A stretch of DNA of 64,000 nucleotides. Origin: Bacteroidia bacterium (lineage in GTDB: Bacteria > Bacteroidota > Bacteroidia > Flavobacteriales > Flavobacteriaceae). Numbering within the stretch: the stretch's first letter is position 1; the number at the start of each line of letters is the position of its first letter. A model generated the notes under the pieces. It did not search any database. It had not been told where the DNA came from and saw nothing but the letters and a program-made list of their open reading frames with translations. This document shows positions 54,450-63,688 of this stretch, one piece after another. The stretch covers positions 124,001 to 188,000 of the forward strand of contig JAUIBP010000006.1 in assembly GCA_030427735.1 (NCBI GenBank), in the 5' to 3' direction. Both the position numbers and the translations under genes were made by a program.

Positions 54450-55313
54450 TTAACCTAAATATGTTTTTAATATTTTGCTTCGTGATGTATGTTTTAATCT
54501 ACGAATTGCTTTTTCTTTTATTTGTCTTACACGTTCACGCGTTAAGTCGAAAGTTTCTCCTATTTCCTCTAAGGTCATAGGATGTTGGTTACCTAATCCA
54601 AAATACAGACGGATAACATCGGCTTCACGTGGGGTTAAGGTTTCTAAAGCACGTTCTATTTCTGTGCGTAAAGACTCGTGTAATAATTCACGATCTGGGT
54701 TAGGAGATTCTCCACTATTTAATACGTCGTATAAATTAGAGTCTTCACCTTCTACAAGTGGTGCATCCATGCTGACATGGCGACCAGAATTTTTCATAGA
54801 CTCTTTAACGTCGTTAATGGTCATGTCTAATTCTTTGGCAATTTCTTCGGCACTTGGCGGACGTTCGTGCGCTTGCTCTAAAAATGCAAATGTTTTATTA
54901 ATTTTATTGATAGAACCGATTTTGTTTAATGGTAAACGTACAATTCTAGATTGCTCGGCCAAAGCCTGTAGGATAGACTGACGAATCCACCAAACGGCAT
55001 ACGATATAAATTTAAAACCACGGGTTTCATCAAAACGCTGTGCAGCCTTTATTAATCCTAAATTTCCTTCATTAATCAAATCGGGTAAAGTTAAACCCTG
55101 ATTTTGATATTGCTTTGCTACCGAAACCACAAAACGTAAATTAGCTTTTGTTAATTTTTCTAAAGCAACTTGATCGCCAGCTTTAATACGTTGTGCTAAT
55201 TCTACTTCTTCGTCTGCGGTAATTAAGTCAACTTTTCCAATTTCTTGAAGATATTTATCTAGCGAAGCTGTTTCTCTATTGGTAACCTGCTTCGTAATTT
55301 TAAGTTGTCTCAT
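54450..55313 (-). CDS. rpoD: Primary sigma factor, Bacteroidetes short type
   Basis: 287 aa. It lacks region 1.1, as Bacteroidetes primary sigma factors do, and starts with region 1.2 ([20 protein letters not shown]). Region 2 is intact ([58 protein letters not shown]). Region 3 ([20 protein letters not shown]) and region 4 ([40 protein letters not shown]) follow. It directs polymerase to TTG/TAnnTTTG promoters such as those in this window. A clean terminator ends it. Confidence 0.95.
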   Translation of the reverse strand: MRQLKITKQVTNRETASLDKYLQEIGKVDLITADEEVELAQRIKAGDQVALEKLTKANLRFVVSVAKQYQNQGLTLPDLINEGNLGLIKAAQRFDETRGFKFISYAVWWIRQSILQALAEQSRIVRLPLNKIGSINKINKTFAFLEQAHERPPSAEEIAKELDMTINDVKESMKNSGRHVSMDAPLVEGEDSNLYDVLNSGESPNPDRELLHESLRTEIERALETLTPREADVIRLYFGLGNQHPMTLEEIGETFDLTRERVRQIKEKAIRRLKHTSRSKILKTYLG

Positions 55314-55406
55314 GTAAAGTTCTCCTGTAAATAATTAAGTGAATACTCCTTTGTAATTAGTTATACGTAAGTATTACAATAAATGTTACAAAAACAGTAT
55401 TTATTT

Positions 55407-55781
55407 TTAAATCTTTATAAGATTTTTATGCTCAAGATTAATCGCTTCAAGCATGTCTGAGGCGAATTTATAATGCCCGCGTGTGGTTATAAGCCTGAAT
55501 CTGTACGATTTTAAATTACTTAGCGTGTTTAGAAATAGCCATTTTGATTTTAGTAAATTAGGTTTCTCAGATTTTAAACTGATATCAAAAACATACTTAC
55601 GGCCCTCTTTAGTAGCAACAACATCTGGAGTAATAGCGATGTTGCTTCCTTTTTTTAGATATGATTTTGGCGTGTCGTAACCTTCTAAATCTGCTTTAAT
55701 GTTTTGATAGCCATGATGTTCTAAATAGGAAATAGAGTGCTTTAAAATGTCGGTGTATTTTGCTTTGTCTTCTTGAATCAT
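55407..55781 (-). CDS. Hypothetical protein with a restriction-endonuclease-like core
   Basis: 124 aa, soluble. ITPDVVATKEGRKYVFDISL with KSE suggests a PD-(D/E)xK-like strand-turn-strand, with Asp in PDVV and a second acidic residue in FDISLK, though the Lys spacing is loose. The N-terminal helix (YTDILKHSISYLEHHGYQNI) and C-terminal helices fit that fold. Function unknown; a housekeeping neighbour is likely because it sits between rpoD and pnp. Divergence is too great for a firm family. Confidence 0.6.
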   Translation of the reverse strand: MIQEDKAKYTDILKHSISYLEHHGYQNIKADLEGYDTPKSYLKKGSNIAITPDVVATKEGRKYVFDISLKSEKPNLLKSKWLFLNTLSNLKSYRFRLITTRGHYKFASDMLEAINLEHKNLIKI

Positions 55782-55840
55782 AACTTATAATATAATGAAA
55801 ATGAGAAGAATTGCAACTTTTAAAAGCGATTTAACAAAAA

Positions 55841-55863
55841 AGCCCATCGTGTTTCGATGGGCT
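55841..55863 (-). terminator. Terminator of pnp
   Basis: AGCCCATCG (55841-55849) pairs with CGATGGGCT (55855-55863), with A and T runs on both flanks, about 20 bases after the pnp stop. Confidence 0.85.
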
Positions 55864-55884
55864 TTTACATTTATATTGAAAAAA

Positions 55885-58113
55885 TTAATTTTCTTTTCTA
55901 TCGTGTCTCGGTTTTCTATCATCACGACGGTTGTCGCGATTTCTGTTATCTCGGTTTCCTCCTTTATTATCTCTAGGCGGTCTTGCTACGTAACCTTCTG
56001 GTTTTGGCAAAATAGCTTTGCGAGATACTTTTTCTTTTCTAGTTTTAGGATCTATACCAAAGTATTTTACTTCAAATACATCACCCATATTCACCACATC
56101 CGATACGTTTTCTGTGCGTTCCCAAGCCAACTCACTTACGTGTAATAACACTTCGTTTCCTGGAGCTTGAGTATATTCTACAACAGCACCAAAGTCAAGC
56201 ATTTTAATAACTTTTACTTCGTAAACTTCGCCAACTTGCGGTTTGAATAGCAATGAGTCAATTTTAGCAAGTACAGCATTTATTCCTTCTTGGCCAGTTC
56301 CTAAAATTTCTACGATACCTTCTTCTGTTACAGGGTCTTCGTTAATTACAATAGTAGTATTGGTTTCTTTTTGTAATTCTTGAATTACTTTTCCACCAGG
56401 ACCAATTAAAGCGCCTATAAATTCGTTAGGAATCACGCGAGTTACCATTTTAGGTGCATGTGCTTTAACATCGGCGTTAGGCGTAGCAATAGTATCAGTC
56501 AACTTGCCTAATATGTGCATACGACCTTCTTTAGCTTGATTTAAAGCGTTTACTAAAATTTCGTAGCTTAAGCCTTTAATTTTGATATCCATTTGGCAAG
56601 CAGTAATACCATCTTCTGTACCTGTAACTTTAAAATCCATGTCGCCTAAGTGATCTTCATCACCTAAAATATCCGATAAAACAGCGTAACGCTCACCATC
56701 AGAAATTAATCCCATAGCAATACCAGATACTGGTTTTTTCATTTGCACACCAGCGTCCATTAACGCCATCGTTCCAGCACAAACTGTAGCCATAGATGAT
56801 GAACCGTTAGATTCTAATACCTCGGATACTACTCTTACAGTATAAGGACAATCTGCAGGAACCATGCGTTTTAATGCACGTTGTGCTAAGTTACCGTGAC
56901 CAATTTCACGACGCGATGTGCCTCTTAACGGTCTTGCTTCTCCCGTTGAAAACGGTGGGAAGTTATAATGTAAATAGAAACGCTCTTCGCCTTCTAACGA
57001 TGGGTTATCGATCATGTTAGCTTCACGTGATGTACCTAAAGTAACTGTAGCTAATGCTTGAGTTTCCCCACGTGTAAAGATTGAAGAACCGTGTGTAGAT
57101 GGTAAATAATCTACTTCGCACCATATTGGGCGTATTTCGGTAGTTTTACGTCCGTCTAAACGAATACCTTCTTCTAACACAAGATTTCTTACAGCTTCTT
57201 TTTGAATTTTGTTGAAATATTTTGATACTAAACCACCAACTTCTTCCAATTCTTCTTCTGTATATTCTGCTTTTAAAGCTTCTTTTACTTCGGAGAAAGC
57301 TAAACCTCTGTCGTGCTTAGAAGATGCATCTTTAGCAATTTCGTAACATTTATCGTAAGCAAAGGCTTTTACTTTTTCAAGAACAGCATCGTCTTCGGCT
57401 TCTGGCTCATATTCGCGAGTTTCTTTTGCTCCAACTTGAGCAACTAAACGTTTTTGAGCTTCAATTTGAACTTTAATGGCATCGTGAGCAACTTTAATGG
57501 CTTCAACCATTTCTTCTTCCGAAATTTCGCTCATTTCACCTTCAACCATCATTACAGAATCTTCGGAAGCACCAATAACCATATCGATATCTGATTGTGC
57601 TAATTGAGATAAACTTGGGTTGATGATAAATTCGCCATCAATTCTAGCTACACGGACTTCAGAAATTGGAGTTTCAAAAGGAATATCGCTTAATTGAATA
57701 GCGGCAGATGCTGCTAAACCAGCTAATGCATCTGGCATAACATCTTTATCTAAAGACATTAACTGAATCATTACCTGAGTTTCGGCATGATAGTCTTTAG
57801 GGAATAACGGGCGTAATACGCGGTCTACAATACGCATTACTAAAATTTCTTCGGTGCTTGGGCGTGCCTCACGTTTAAAAAAACCGCCAGGGTAACGACC
57901 TGCAGCAGCAAATTTTTCGCGATAATCTACCGTTAACGGTAAAAAGTCTACATCGGCGGCATCGTAGTTAGATACTACTGTACAAAGTAGCATAGTCTCT
58001 CCCGATTGCACTACAACACTACCATGAGCTTGTTTTGCTAGTTTTCCAGTTTCGATAGAAATTTCTCTACCGTCACCTAGGTCTATAACCTCTTTAAATG
58101 TTTGTGGAATCAT
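55885..58113 (-). CDS. pnp: Polyribonucleotide nucleotidyltransferase
   Basis: 742 aa. Two RNase PH domains ([40 protein letters not shown]; second [20 protein letters not shown] and [20 protein letters not shown]), a KH domain ([20 protein letters not shown]) and an S1 domain ([20 protein letters not shown]). A disordered Arg/Asp/Asn-rich tail ends the protein ([20 protein letters not shown]). It degrades RNA 3' to 5' by phosphorolysis. The gene follows rpsO, the usual bacterial order, but with a terminator and a structured gap in between. Confidence 0.97.
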   Translation of the reverse strand: MIPQTFKEVIDLGDGREISIETGKLAKQAHGSVVVQSGETMLLCTVVSNYDAADVDFLPLTVDYREKFAAAGRYPGGFFKREARPSTEEILVMRIVDRVLRPLFPKDYHAETQVMIQLMSLDKDVMPDALAGLAASAAIQLSDIPFETPISEVRVARIDGEFIINPSLSQLAQSDIDMVIGASEDSVMMVEGEMSEISEEEMVEAIKVAHDAIKVQIEAQKRLVAQVGAKETREYEPEAEDDAVLEKVKAFAYDKCYEIAKDASSKHDRGLAFSEVKEALKAEYTEEELEEVGGLVSKYFNKIQKEAVRNLVLEEGIRLDGRKTTEIRPIWCEVDYLPSTHGSSIFTRGETQALATVTLGTSREANMIDNPSLEGEERFYLHYNFPPFSTGEARPLRGTSRREIGHGNLAQRALKRMVPADCPYTVRVVSEVLESNGSSSMATVCAGTMALMDAGVQMKKPVSGIAMGLISDGERYAVLSDILGDEDHLGDMDFKVTGTEDGITACQMDIKIKGLSYEILVNALNQAKEGRMHILGKLTDTIATPNADVKAHAPKMVTRVIPNEFIGALIGPGGKVIQELQKETNTTIVINEDPVTEEGIVEILGTGQEGINAVLAKIDSLLFKPQVGEVYEVKVIKMLDFGAVVEYTQAPGNEVLLHVSELAWERTENVSDVVNMGDVFEVKYFGIDPKTRKEKVSRKAILPKPEGYVARPPRDNKGGNRDNRNRDNRRDDRKPRHDRKEN

Positions 58114-58129
58114 AAATTTTAATTCTTTA

Positions 58130-58149
58130 TCAAGCTTATTTATGCTTGA
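58130..58149 (-). promoter_or_regulatory. Hairpin in the pnp leader
   Basis: TCAAGC (58130-58135) and GCTTGA (58144-58149) form a hairpin about 17 bases upstream of the pnp ATG. In E. coli a leader stem cut by RNase III controls pnp; a similar role here is inference only. A second arm pair, TGGTC (58164-58168) / GACCA (58196-58200), encloses a GTTGTTG-rich loop. Confidence 0.35.
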
Positions 58150-58272
58150 AACATGTTAAACAATGGTCGTTGTGTTGTTGTGTAGTTGTTGTAGTGACCA
58201 ATGAAAAACTGTAAAAGCTTCTTCAATTGTCGATGGTTATGCTCGTTCGAACTCGAGTTATAAATGAAAAAA

Positions 58273-58289
58273 AGAGGCATAAAGCCTCT
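58273..58289 (-). terminator. Terminator of rpsO
   Basis: AGAGGC (58273-58278) pairs with GCCTCT (58284-58289), with an A-run on the left that gives T7 on the minus strand. It lies 7 bases beyond the rpsO stop, so most transcripts should end before pnp. Confidence 0.8.
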
Positions 58290-58295
58290 CTTTTG

Positions 58296-58565
58296 TTATT
58301 TTCTTAATCCTAATTCCTTAACGATAGCACGGTATCTTAAGATATCCTTTTTAGTTAAGTAATCTAGTAGCGCTCTACGCTTACCTACTAATTTTACTAA
58401 CGAACGCTCTGTGTTGTAATCTTTACGATTGTTTTTTAAGTGTTCTGTTAAGTGATTAATTCTGTGCGTGAATAACGCGATTTGACCTTCAGCAGAACCT
58501 GTATCGTTCTTTCCTTTACCGTGTTTTGCGAAGATTTCTTCTTTTGATTCTTTTGTTAAATACAT
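58296..58565 (-). CDS. rpsO: Ribosomal protein S15
   Basis: 89 aa, exact family length. FAKHGKGKNDTGSAEGQIAL, FTHRINHLTEHLKNNRKDYN and SLVKLVGKRRALLDYLTKKD are the conserved 16S rRNA-binding helices. A minus-strand TATATTTG (58619-58626) lies 54 bases upstream. Between it and the start codon is a hairpin, TGAAAG/CTTTCA, that could be an S15 autoregulatory site; this is inferred from the well-known feedback in other bacteria. Confidence 0.97.
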   Translation of the reverse strand: MYLTKESKEEIFAKHGKGKNDTGSAEGQIALFTHRINHLTEHLKNNRKDYNTERSLVKLVGKRRALLDYLTKKDILRYRAIVKELGLRK

Positions 58566-58618
58566 TCCAATATTATTTAAATGATTTTTATGTACATGAA
58601 AGATTTTCTTTCAAGCGG

Positions 58619-58626
58619 CAAATATA
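58619..58626 (-). promoter_or_regulatory. -7 element of the rpsO promoter
   Basis: TATATTTG on the minus strand matches the Bacteroidetes consensus. No TTG is found at the right distance, but ribosomal protein promoters may rely on other elements. The leader would be about 50 bases. Confidence 0.5.
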
Positions 58627-58749
58627 TGAATATAATATGATTTAATGCTTAAATTGTCAATCTTTTATATTTCTCACATAAAAATGAAGTCATTTAGTTT
58701 TATTAGCAATCCTCATATTGCGAGCGCGTAAAGGATTATTGTTTAATTA

Positions 58750-59607
58750 TTACGCACGAATGGGTTGATTGGTAATTAAATCGATGTATAAGTTTACCTT
58801 ATTTTTTAAATCTTTACGTTGGGTTATAAAGTCTAAGAATCCGTGTTCTAATAAAAATTCGGCGGTTTGAAACCCTTCTGGTAATTCTTTTCCTGTAGTA
58901 TCTCTAACAATTCGTGGGCCAGCAAAACCAATTAAAGCTCCCGGTTCGCTAATGTTAATATCGCCTAACATGGCAAAAGAAGCTGTTGTTCCTCCTGTTG
59001 TTGGGTCTGTACATAACGAGATGTAAGGTATGCCAGCATCTGCTAGTTGGGCTAGTTTAACCGATGTTTTGGCTAATTGCATTAATGACAAAGCGGCTTC
59101 CATCATACGGGCGCCTCCAGATTTAGAGATAATCATTAATGGCATTTTCTTTTTTAATGCATAGTCTGCTGCACGTGCTATTTTTTCGCCGACTACACTT
59201 CCCATAGATCCACCAATAAAGGCAAAATCCATACACGCAATAACTAAGTCTTTACCTTTAGATTTGCCAACGGCTGTTCTAACAGCATCTTTTAGTTTTG
59301 TTTTTTCTTGTGCGGCTTTTAAACGGTCTGGGTATTTTTTTGTGTCTACAAATTTAAGCGGGTCTTTAGACTCTAAGTTCTGGTCTAATTCTTTAAACTT
59401 GTTGTCATCGAAAAGAATTTCGAAATATTCTTTGCTGCCAATTCTTACGTGATAGCCATCTTCAGGACTTACGTAAAAGTTTTTTTCTAACTCTTCGGTA
59501 TCTACAATTTTGCCTGTTGGAGACTTGTACCATAACCCTTTAGGAGTATCTTTTTTTTCTTGGGTTGTGGTTGTTATTCCTTTTGTTTTTCGTTTAAACC
59601 AAGACAT
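58750..59607 (-). CDS. accD: Acetyl-CoA carboxylase carboxyltransferase subunit beta
   Basis: 285 aa. It has the crotonase-like carboxyltransferase core ([80 protein letters not shown]). The N-terminus ([20 protein letters not shown]) keeps the frame of the zinc ribbon but has none of its four Cys, as is usual in this family's flavobacterial members. With AccA and biotin-AccB/AccC it makes malonyl-CoA. Upstream is an unusually structured gap of 240 bases. Confidence 0.95.
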   Translation of the reverse strand: MSWFKRKTKGITTTTQEKKDTPKGLWYKSPTGKIVDTEELEKNFYVSPEDGYHVRIGSKEYFEILFDDNKFKELDQNLESKDPLKFVDTKKYPDRLKAAQEKTKLKDAVRTAVGKSKGKDLVIACMDFAFIGGSMGSVVGEKIARAADYALKKKMPLMIISKSGGARMMEAALSLMQLAKTSVKLAQLADAGIPYISLCTDPTTGGTTASFAMLGDINISEPGALIGFAGPRIVRDTTGKELPEGFQTAEFLLEHGFLDFITQRKDLKNKVNLYIDLITNQPIRA

Positions 59608-59847
59608 ATTGATTTTATTTTTAGCTTTTAAGCTATCGGGGAAGCTTAAAATGTTTTGTTTAGCGTTTATAAACTAACGTAAATGTAGCGTAAAACGGTA
59701 CATTTACGTTAGTTAATTTTTTACAAGTAAGGTATTACGTGTTTGAAGACAAGGTGTTTAAACCATAATCTTTATGTAATACCATTAGGTTGCAGGGGTC
59801 AAAATTAAAATTTTGTTTTTAATTTTAGCAAAACGCTAAGATTTATT
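59608..59847. promoter_or_regulatory. Highly structured accD leader and intergenic region
   Basis: Four inverted repeats lie in 240 bases: TTTTAAGCT/AGCTTAAAA (59626-59634, 59643-59651); a perfect 16-bp AACTAACGTAAATGTA (59672-59687) / TACATTTACGTTAGTT (59699-59714); GGTATTACGT/ATGTAATACC (59731-59740, 59774-59783); and AAAATTAAAA/TTTTAATTTT (59801-59810, 59817-59826). None has a convincing minus-strand T-run after it. They may include the fbaA terminator and an operator or leader control of accD. Confidence 0.6.
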
Positions 59848-60915
59848 TTACAATGTATTTACATTATTTAAATCTTCAAATGCCTTTTTTAGTCTAGAAA
59901 CAAATGTTTCTTCGCCTTTTCTTAACCAAACTCGAGGGTCGTAATATTTTTTATTTGGAGCTTCAGGACCTTCTGGGCTACCAATTTGCGTTTTTAAATA
60001 ATCGGCTTTATCGTTCATATAATCACGAATTCCGCTCATGAAGGCAAATTGCATGTCGGTGTCTATATTCATTTTAATTACACCGTAACTGATACCTTCT
60101 CTAATTTCTTCTACAGAAGAACCAGATCCGCCATGGAATACAAAATCGATGTGATTATGACCTACACCATATTTTTCTGAAATATATTCTTGAGAATTTT
60201 TAAGAATTTTTGGAGTTAATTTTACGTTACCAGGCTTGTAAACCCCGTGTACGTTACCAAAAGCAGCTGCAATAGTAAACTGATCGCTTACTTTACTTAA
60301 CTCTTCGTAAGCATAAGCAACTTCTTCTGGTTGGGTGTATAATTTAGATTCATCGACATCGCTGTTATCTACACCATCTTCTTCACCACCGGTAATACCT
60401 AGTTCTATCTCTAAGGTCATACCCATTTTGCTCATGCGCTCTAGGTATTGTTTACAGATTTCGATGTTTTCTTTTATAGGCTCCTCGCTTAAATCGATCA
60501 TGTGCGAGCTGAATAATGGTTTTCCTGTTTCTGCAAAATGTTTTTCGCTGGCATCTAATAAACCATCTATCCAAGGCAATAATTTTTTGGCGCAATGGTC
60601 TGTGTGTAAAATTACAGGAACACCATACGCTTCGGCCATTAAATGAACGTGTTTGGCACCAGCAGTTGCTCCAGCGATGGCCGCTTTTTGTCCGTCGTTA
60701 CTTAGTCCTTTTCCTGCGTTAAATACCGCACCGCCATTAGAAAACTGTATAATTACGGGCGCATTTAAATCTCTTGCGGTTTCTAAAACACCGTTAATGG
60801 TGTTCGAGCCAATTACGTTTACAGCAGGAAGAGCAAATCCTTTCTCTTTTGCATATTTAAAAATGTTTTGAACTTCTTTACCAGTTGCAACACCAGGTTT
60901 AATGTTATGTCCCAT
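59848..60915 (-). CDS. fbaA: Class II fructose-bisphosphate aldolase
   Basis: 355 aa, E. coli FbaA type. FALPAVNVIGSNTINGVLET, IIQFSNGGAVFNAGKGLSND, and the zinc/catalytic loop VILHTDHCAKKLLPWIDGLL with Asp106 and His107; then GGEEDGVDNSDVDE, FGNVHGVYKPGNVKLTP and FVFHGGSGSSVEEIREGISY. It cleaves fructose 1,6-bisphosphate in glycolysis and gluconeogenesis, using zinc. It is a single gene. Confidence 0.97.
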   Translation of the reverse strand: MGHNIKPGVATGKEVQNIFKYAKEKGFALPAVNVIGSNTINGVLETARDLNAPVIIQFSNGGAVFNAGKGLSNDGQKAAIAGATAGAKHVHLMAEAYGVPVILHTDHCAKKLLPWIDGLLDASEKHFAETGKPLFSSHMIDLSEEPIKENIEICKQYLERMSKMGMTLEIELGITGGEEDGVDNSDVDESKLYTQPEEVAYAYEELSKVSDQFTIAAAFGNVHGVYKPGNVKLTPKILKNSQEYISEKYGVGHNHIDFVFHGGSGSSVEEIREGISYGVIKMNIDTDMQFAFMSGIRDYMNDKADYLKTQIGSPEGPEAPNKKYYDPRVWLRKGEETFVSRLKKAFEDLNNVNTL

Positions 60916-61046
60916 AATTATTTTGTTTAATGTTTAAGTTTGATTTCCTCAAAAGTAATACTTTTTTAAGTATTTTTTTGCAGGTATTGGGTGATAAAAC
61001 CGCTGAAATTGACGAAATCGTTATAAATTATGGGTGTTTTTTTTGA

Positions 61047-63572
61047 TTAGAACGGATAGTTGATACCTACGTTATAAACGGCATTTCCGAAATTAAAATC
61101 GTTTAACCAACGTTCGTCGTTAGAGTAAGACGGATCGTAAGTTTTAAATCCGATATCGAATCTGAAGACTAAAAAACTAAAATCGTAACGTAATCCAAAT
61201 CCAGAGCCAATGGCAATGTCTTTTAACGATTCGATACTTTCGAAGGTGGCGCCTGGGTCTTGCACATTATCAAAAACATTCCAGATGTTACCCATGTCTA
61301 CAAATAAAGCTCCGTATAAATCTTCGTAAACGTTAAAGCGGTGTTCAATATTAAGGGCAATTTTTAAGTTAGCTTCGTTAAAATCGTCTTTGTTTTGAGA
61401 GCTTCCAGGGCCTAAGTCGTAGGCCGACCAAGCACGGTTATCGTTGGCACCTCCTGCAAAAAAACTTTTAGAGAACGGAATGTTAGGCGAGTTGCCATAC
61501 GGAATCGCAATGCCAAAAAAACTGCGAACGGCTAATATGTTTTTGTGGCCCAAATCCCAGTGCTTGGTGAAATCCAATTCGGTTTTAATGTATTGCGAAT
61601 AGGCTACATTAAATAGTTCGTAGCGTCCATCGCTGTTTTTGCTCTGATTAGATAGCGACGAGCCTAATGCTAATAAATTTCCAGCCGATTCTATGCGGCC
61701 TCTAAAAATGTAAAAATCTTCATCGGAAACATCTCTACGGCTGTCCCGAATATAGGTGAAGGCACTCGATACAATCAGGTTGTTTTCGGTTAACCTAACT
61801 TGGCGTTCATCAATATTATTTACGGTTTGGATATCATCGTCGGAAATGCCTCTAGGTGGATTCGGACCCAATACTTCATTTATAAACTCGTTGGTGCCTT
61901 CTGGTATTTCTAAGTCTTCATTTCTTGGTAAATAGCCACTATCGTGCGCGATATCATTTAAAGTGTTGTATGATGTACTGTAAACGTTAAAGTAATTGTC
62001 TGGATTTAAATTTCTTACGTATTGCGCACTAAAAAGTTCTAGCGATTGGGTAACACGTCGGGACGGTTTCCAATTGTAGTTTAATGCCCCTGTAAACGAT
62101 CTTTTGTCTAAACCAATATTTTTTTGACTCGCTACCGAGAGTCCCATTTTGGTTGTAGGCGACATGTGTTTTGGGATTAAACTATCGGTATTAAAAGGGA
62201 AAAACAATCTGGGGATGGTAAGTTTTAAATCGGCTCCAACTTCGTTGATGTCGAAAAAACGATCTTCGTTTTGGTTAGCATCTTTAGACGACCCTATTGA
62301 AGCAAAACCCGATAATTCTAAAGTTTCGGCACCTTTAAAAATATTTCTGGCCAATAAACTCGGGTTAACAGAAAATCCAATAACCTGAATATTACTCGTG
62401 GATACTTCGGTGCTAAATCCTAAATTGAATTTTTTTAAGGGCGTTAAATATATGTTGGCAGTAAGCGTAGTGTCGGGGTTTTCAACATATTTAATATCTG
62501 GATATTTAAACGTTCTCAATTCGCTTAAATGTTTGTAGGTTCTGGTACGGTCTATATCTCTAAAAATAGATCCTGGCGAAATAAAAACAGCATCGGTAAG
62601 TGCTTTAGGTCTGTAAGTCATTTTACTGGTGCTATACAAATTGTAGCCTTTGTAGGTTATAGAGTCTTGTAATTGATCGTTTCTGTTTTCGTTCGAGGCA
62701 TCGGTGTAAATATTAACATCTTTAATTGTAAAAATTTTAAAAGGTTCTCTGCGCACTGAATCTTGATTGCGTTGGTTGAAGTTCTTTATTTGAACTTCAA
62801 CATTCATTTTTTTATTGGTGTTAATCGTATCGACTTGAAAAATAACATAGTCCTGACTAAATTGGTAGACACCATGGTTTCTTAAATTACTTGTAATCCT
62901 GTCGCGTTCGGCTTCAAAATTATCGGTCGTATAGCGTTCGCCAGATTTTATAAAAGACCGTCTTTTAAATTGATGGTATAGCGAGTCTACAATTGGAGAC
63001 ATAATTTGCGTGGTTAAACTGTCTATTATAAAAGGCGTGCCAAGGTTTACATGGTAATTTACTTCAGCTTTTTTGGTGCCAGTAATAATGGTGTCGTAAC
63101 GGGCTTCTACATCAAAATAACCGTTGTTAGTGTAATAATCCTCTAGTCTTGTGACCGATTTTTTGCTGCGCAGTTCGTTAATGGTAACCGGGGCTTCTCC
63201 AGTTGTTTTAAGCCAAGAGTTAAAACCTTTTCTGGCTTCTACAAATTGGTGTAATTGTTTTTTAGATAGGAAACGTTCTAAGCGTTTTCTGTGTTTTTCG
63301 CTTCGGTTTATTTGTGCATTAACAATAGAGTCTATATTGGGTCTGGCTAAATTGTAAATGTATAATCTAATGGGTAAGCCCAGTAGCGTTTTGTTTGGTT
63401 CTTGATATAAGAGATTTTCTATCGTTTCAGATTTATTTTTTACACTGTCTACATAAATGGTGTTTTTTACCAAGAGGTGTTTGTCTTCTCCCACGCGTTT
63501 AATAGAATTACAAGCGGTAATTAAACCTGTTATTACAATAAATAACACTATTTTTGGGAACCTGTGTTTCAA
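61047..63572 (-). CDS. tamL: TamL-like outer membrane lipoprotein barrel (Omp85 family)
   Basis: 841 aa. A lipoprotein signal ends in LITAC (Cys21), unlike BamA, which is not lipidated. POTRA-like repeats (NNGYFDVEARYDTIITGTKK; NLRNHGVYQFSQDYVIFQVD) and an Omp85 barrel (FKYPDIKYVENPDTTLTANI; FFAGGANDNRAWSAYDLGPG, the L6-type region; ending YNVGINYPF) follow. Bacteroidetes TamL works with TamB in outer membrane biogenesis. It is transcribed divergently from the RNA methyltransferase gene. Confidence 0.88.
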   Translation of the reverse strand: MKHRFPKIVLFIVITGLITACNSIKRVGEDKHLLVKNTIYVDSVKNKSETIENLLYQEPNKTLLGLPIRLYIYNLARPNIDSIVNAQINRSEKHRKRLERFLSKKQLHQFVEARKGFNSWLKTTGEAPVTINELRSKKSVTRLEDYYTNNGYFDVEARYDTIITGTKKAEVNYHVNLGTPFIIDSLTTQIMSPIVDSLYHQFKRRSFIKSGERYTTDNFEAERDRITSNLRNHGVYQFSQDYVIFQVDTINTNKKMNVEVQIKNFNQRNQDSVRREPFKIFTIKDVNIYTDASNENRNDQLQDSITYKGYNLYSTSKMTYRPKALTDAVFISPGSIFRDIDRTRTYKHLSELRTFKYPDIKYVENPDTTLTANIYLTPLKKFNLGFSTEVSTSNIQVIGFSVNPSLLARNIFKGAETLELSGFASIGSSKDANQNEDRFFDINEVGADLKLTIPRLFFPFNTDSLIPKHMSPTTKMGLSVASQKNIGLDKRSFTGALNYNWKPSRRVTQSLELFSAQYVRNLNPDNYFNVYSTSYNTLNDIAHDSGYLPRNEDLEIPEGTNEFINEVLGPNPPRGISDDDIQTVNNIDERQVRLTENNLIVSSAFTYIRDSRRDVSDEDFYIFRGRIESAGNLLALGSSLSNQSKNSDGRYELFNVAYSQYIKTELDFTKHWDLGHKNILAVRSFFGIAIPYGNSPNIPFSKSFFAGGANDNRAWSAYDLGPGSSQNKDDFNEANLKIALNIEHRFNVYEDLYGALFVDMGNIWNVFDNVQDPGATFESIESLKDIAIGSGFGLRYDFSFLVFRFDIGFKTYDPSYSNDERWLNDFNFGNAVYNVGINYPF

Positions 63573-63659
63573 GAATAAAAAAGAAATTAGAAAAGTTTAA
63601 AGCCTTGTTTTAAGTTTGTAAATTGTTTTAAACAAAACGACTAAAGGTACTTATAAAAT

Positions 63660-63688
63660 CAAAAATACATTATTTGAATGTTATCAAA
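63660..63688 (-). promoter_or_regulatory. Promoter of tamL
   Basis: On the minus strand, TTTG (63685-63688) is followed after 17 bases by TATTTTTG (63660-63667). Transcription should begin near 63656, about 84 bases before the tamL ATG. The -33 element overlaps the first codons of the divergent methyltransferase gene. Confidence 0.5.

Noticed and set aside
55795-56145. Plus-strand reading frame overlapping pnp
   Set aside because: It is antisense to the conserved S1 and tail region of pnp and crosses the pnp terminator; composition is that of a shadow frame.
59672-59714. Intrinsic terminator for fbaA
   Set aside because: The 16-bp stem is not followed by a T-run on the minus strand, and it lies more than 130 bases beyond the fbaA stop.
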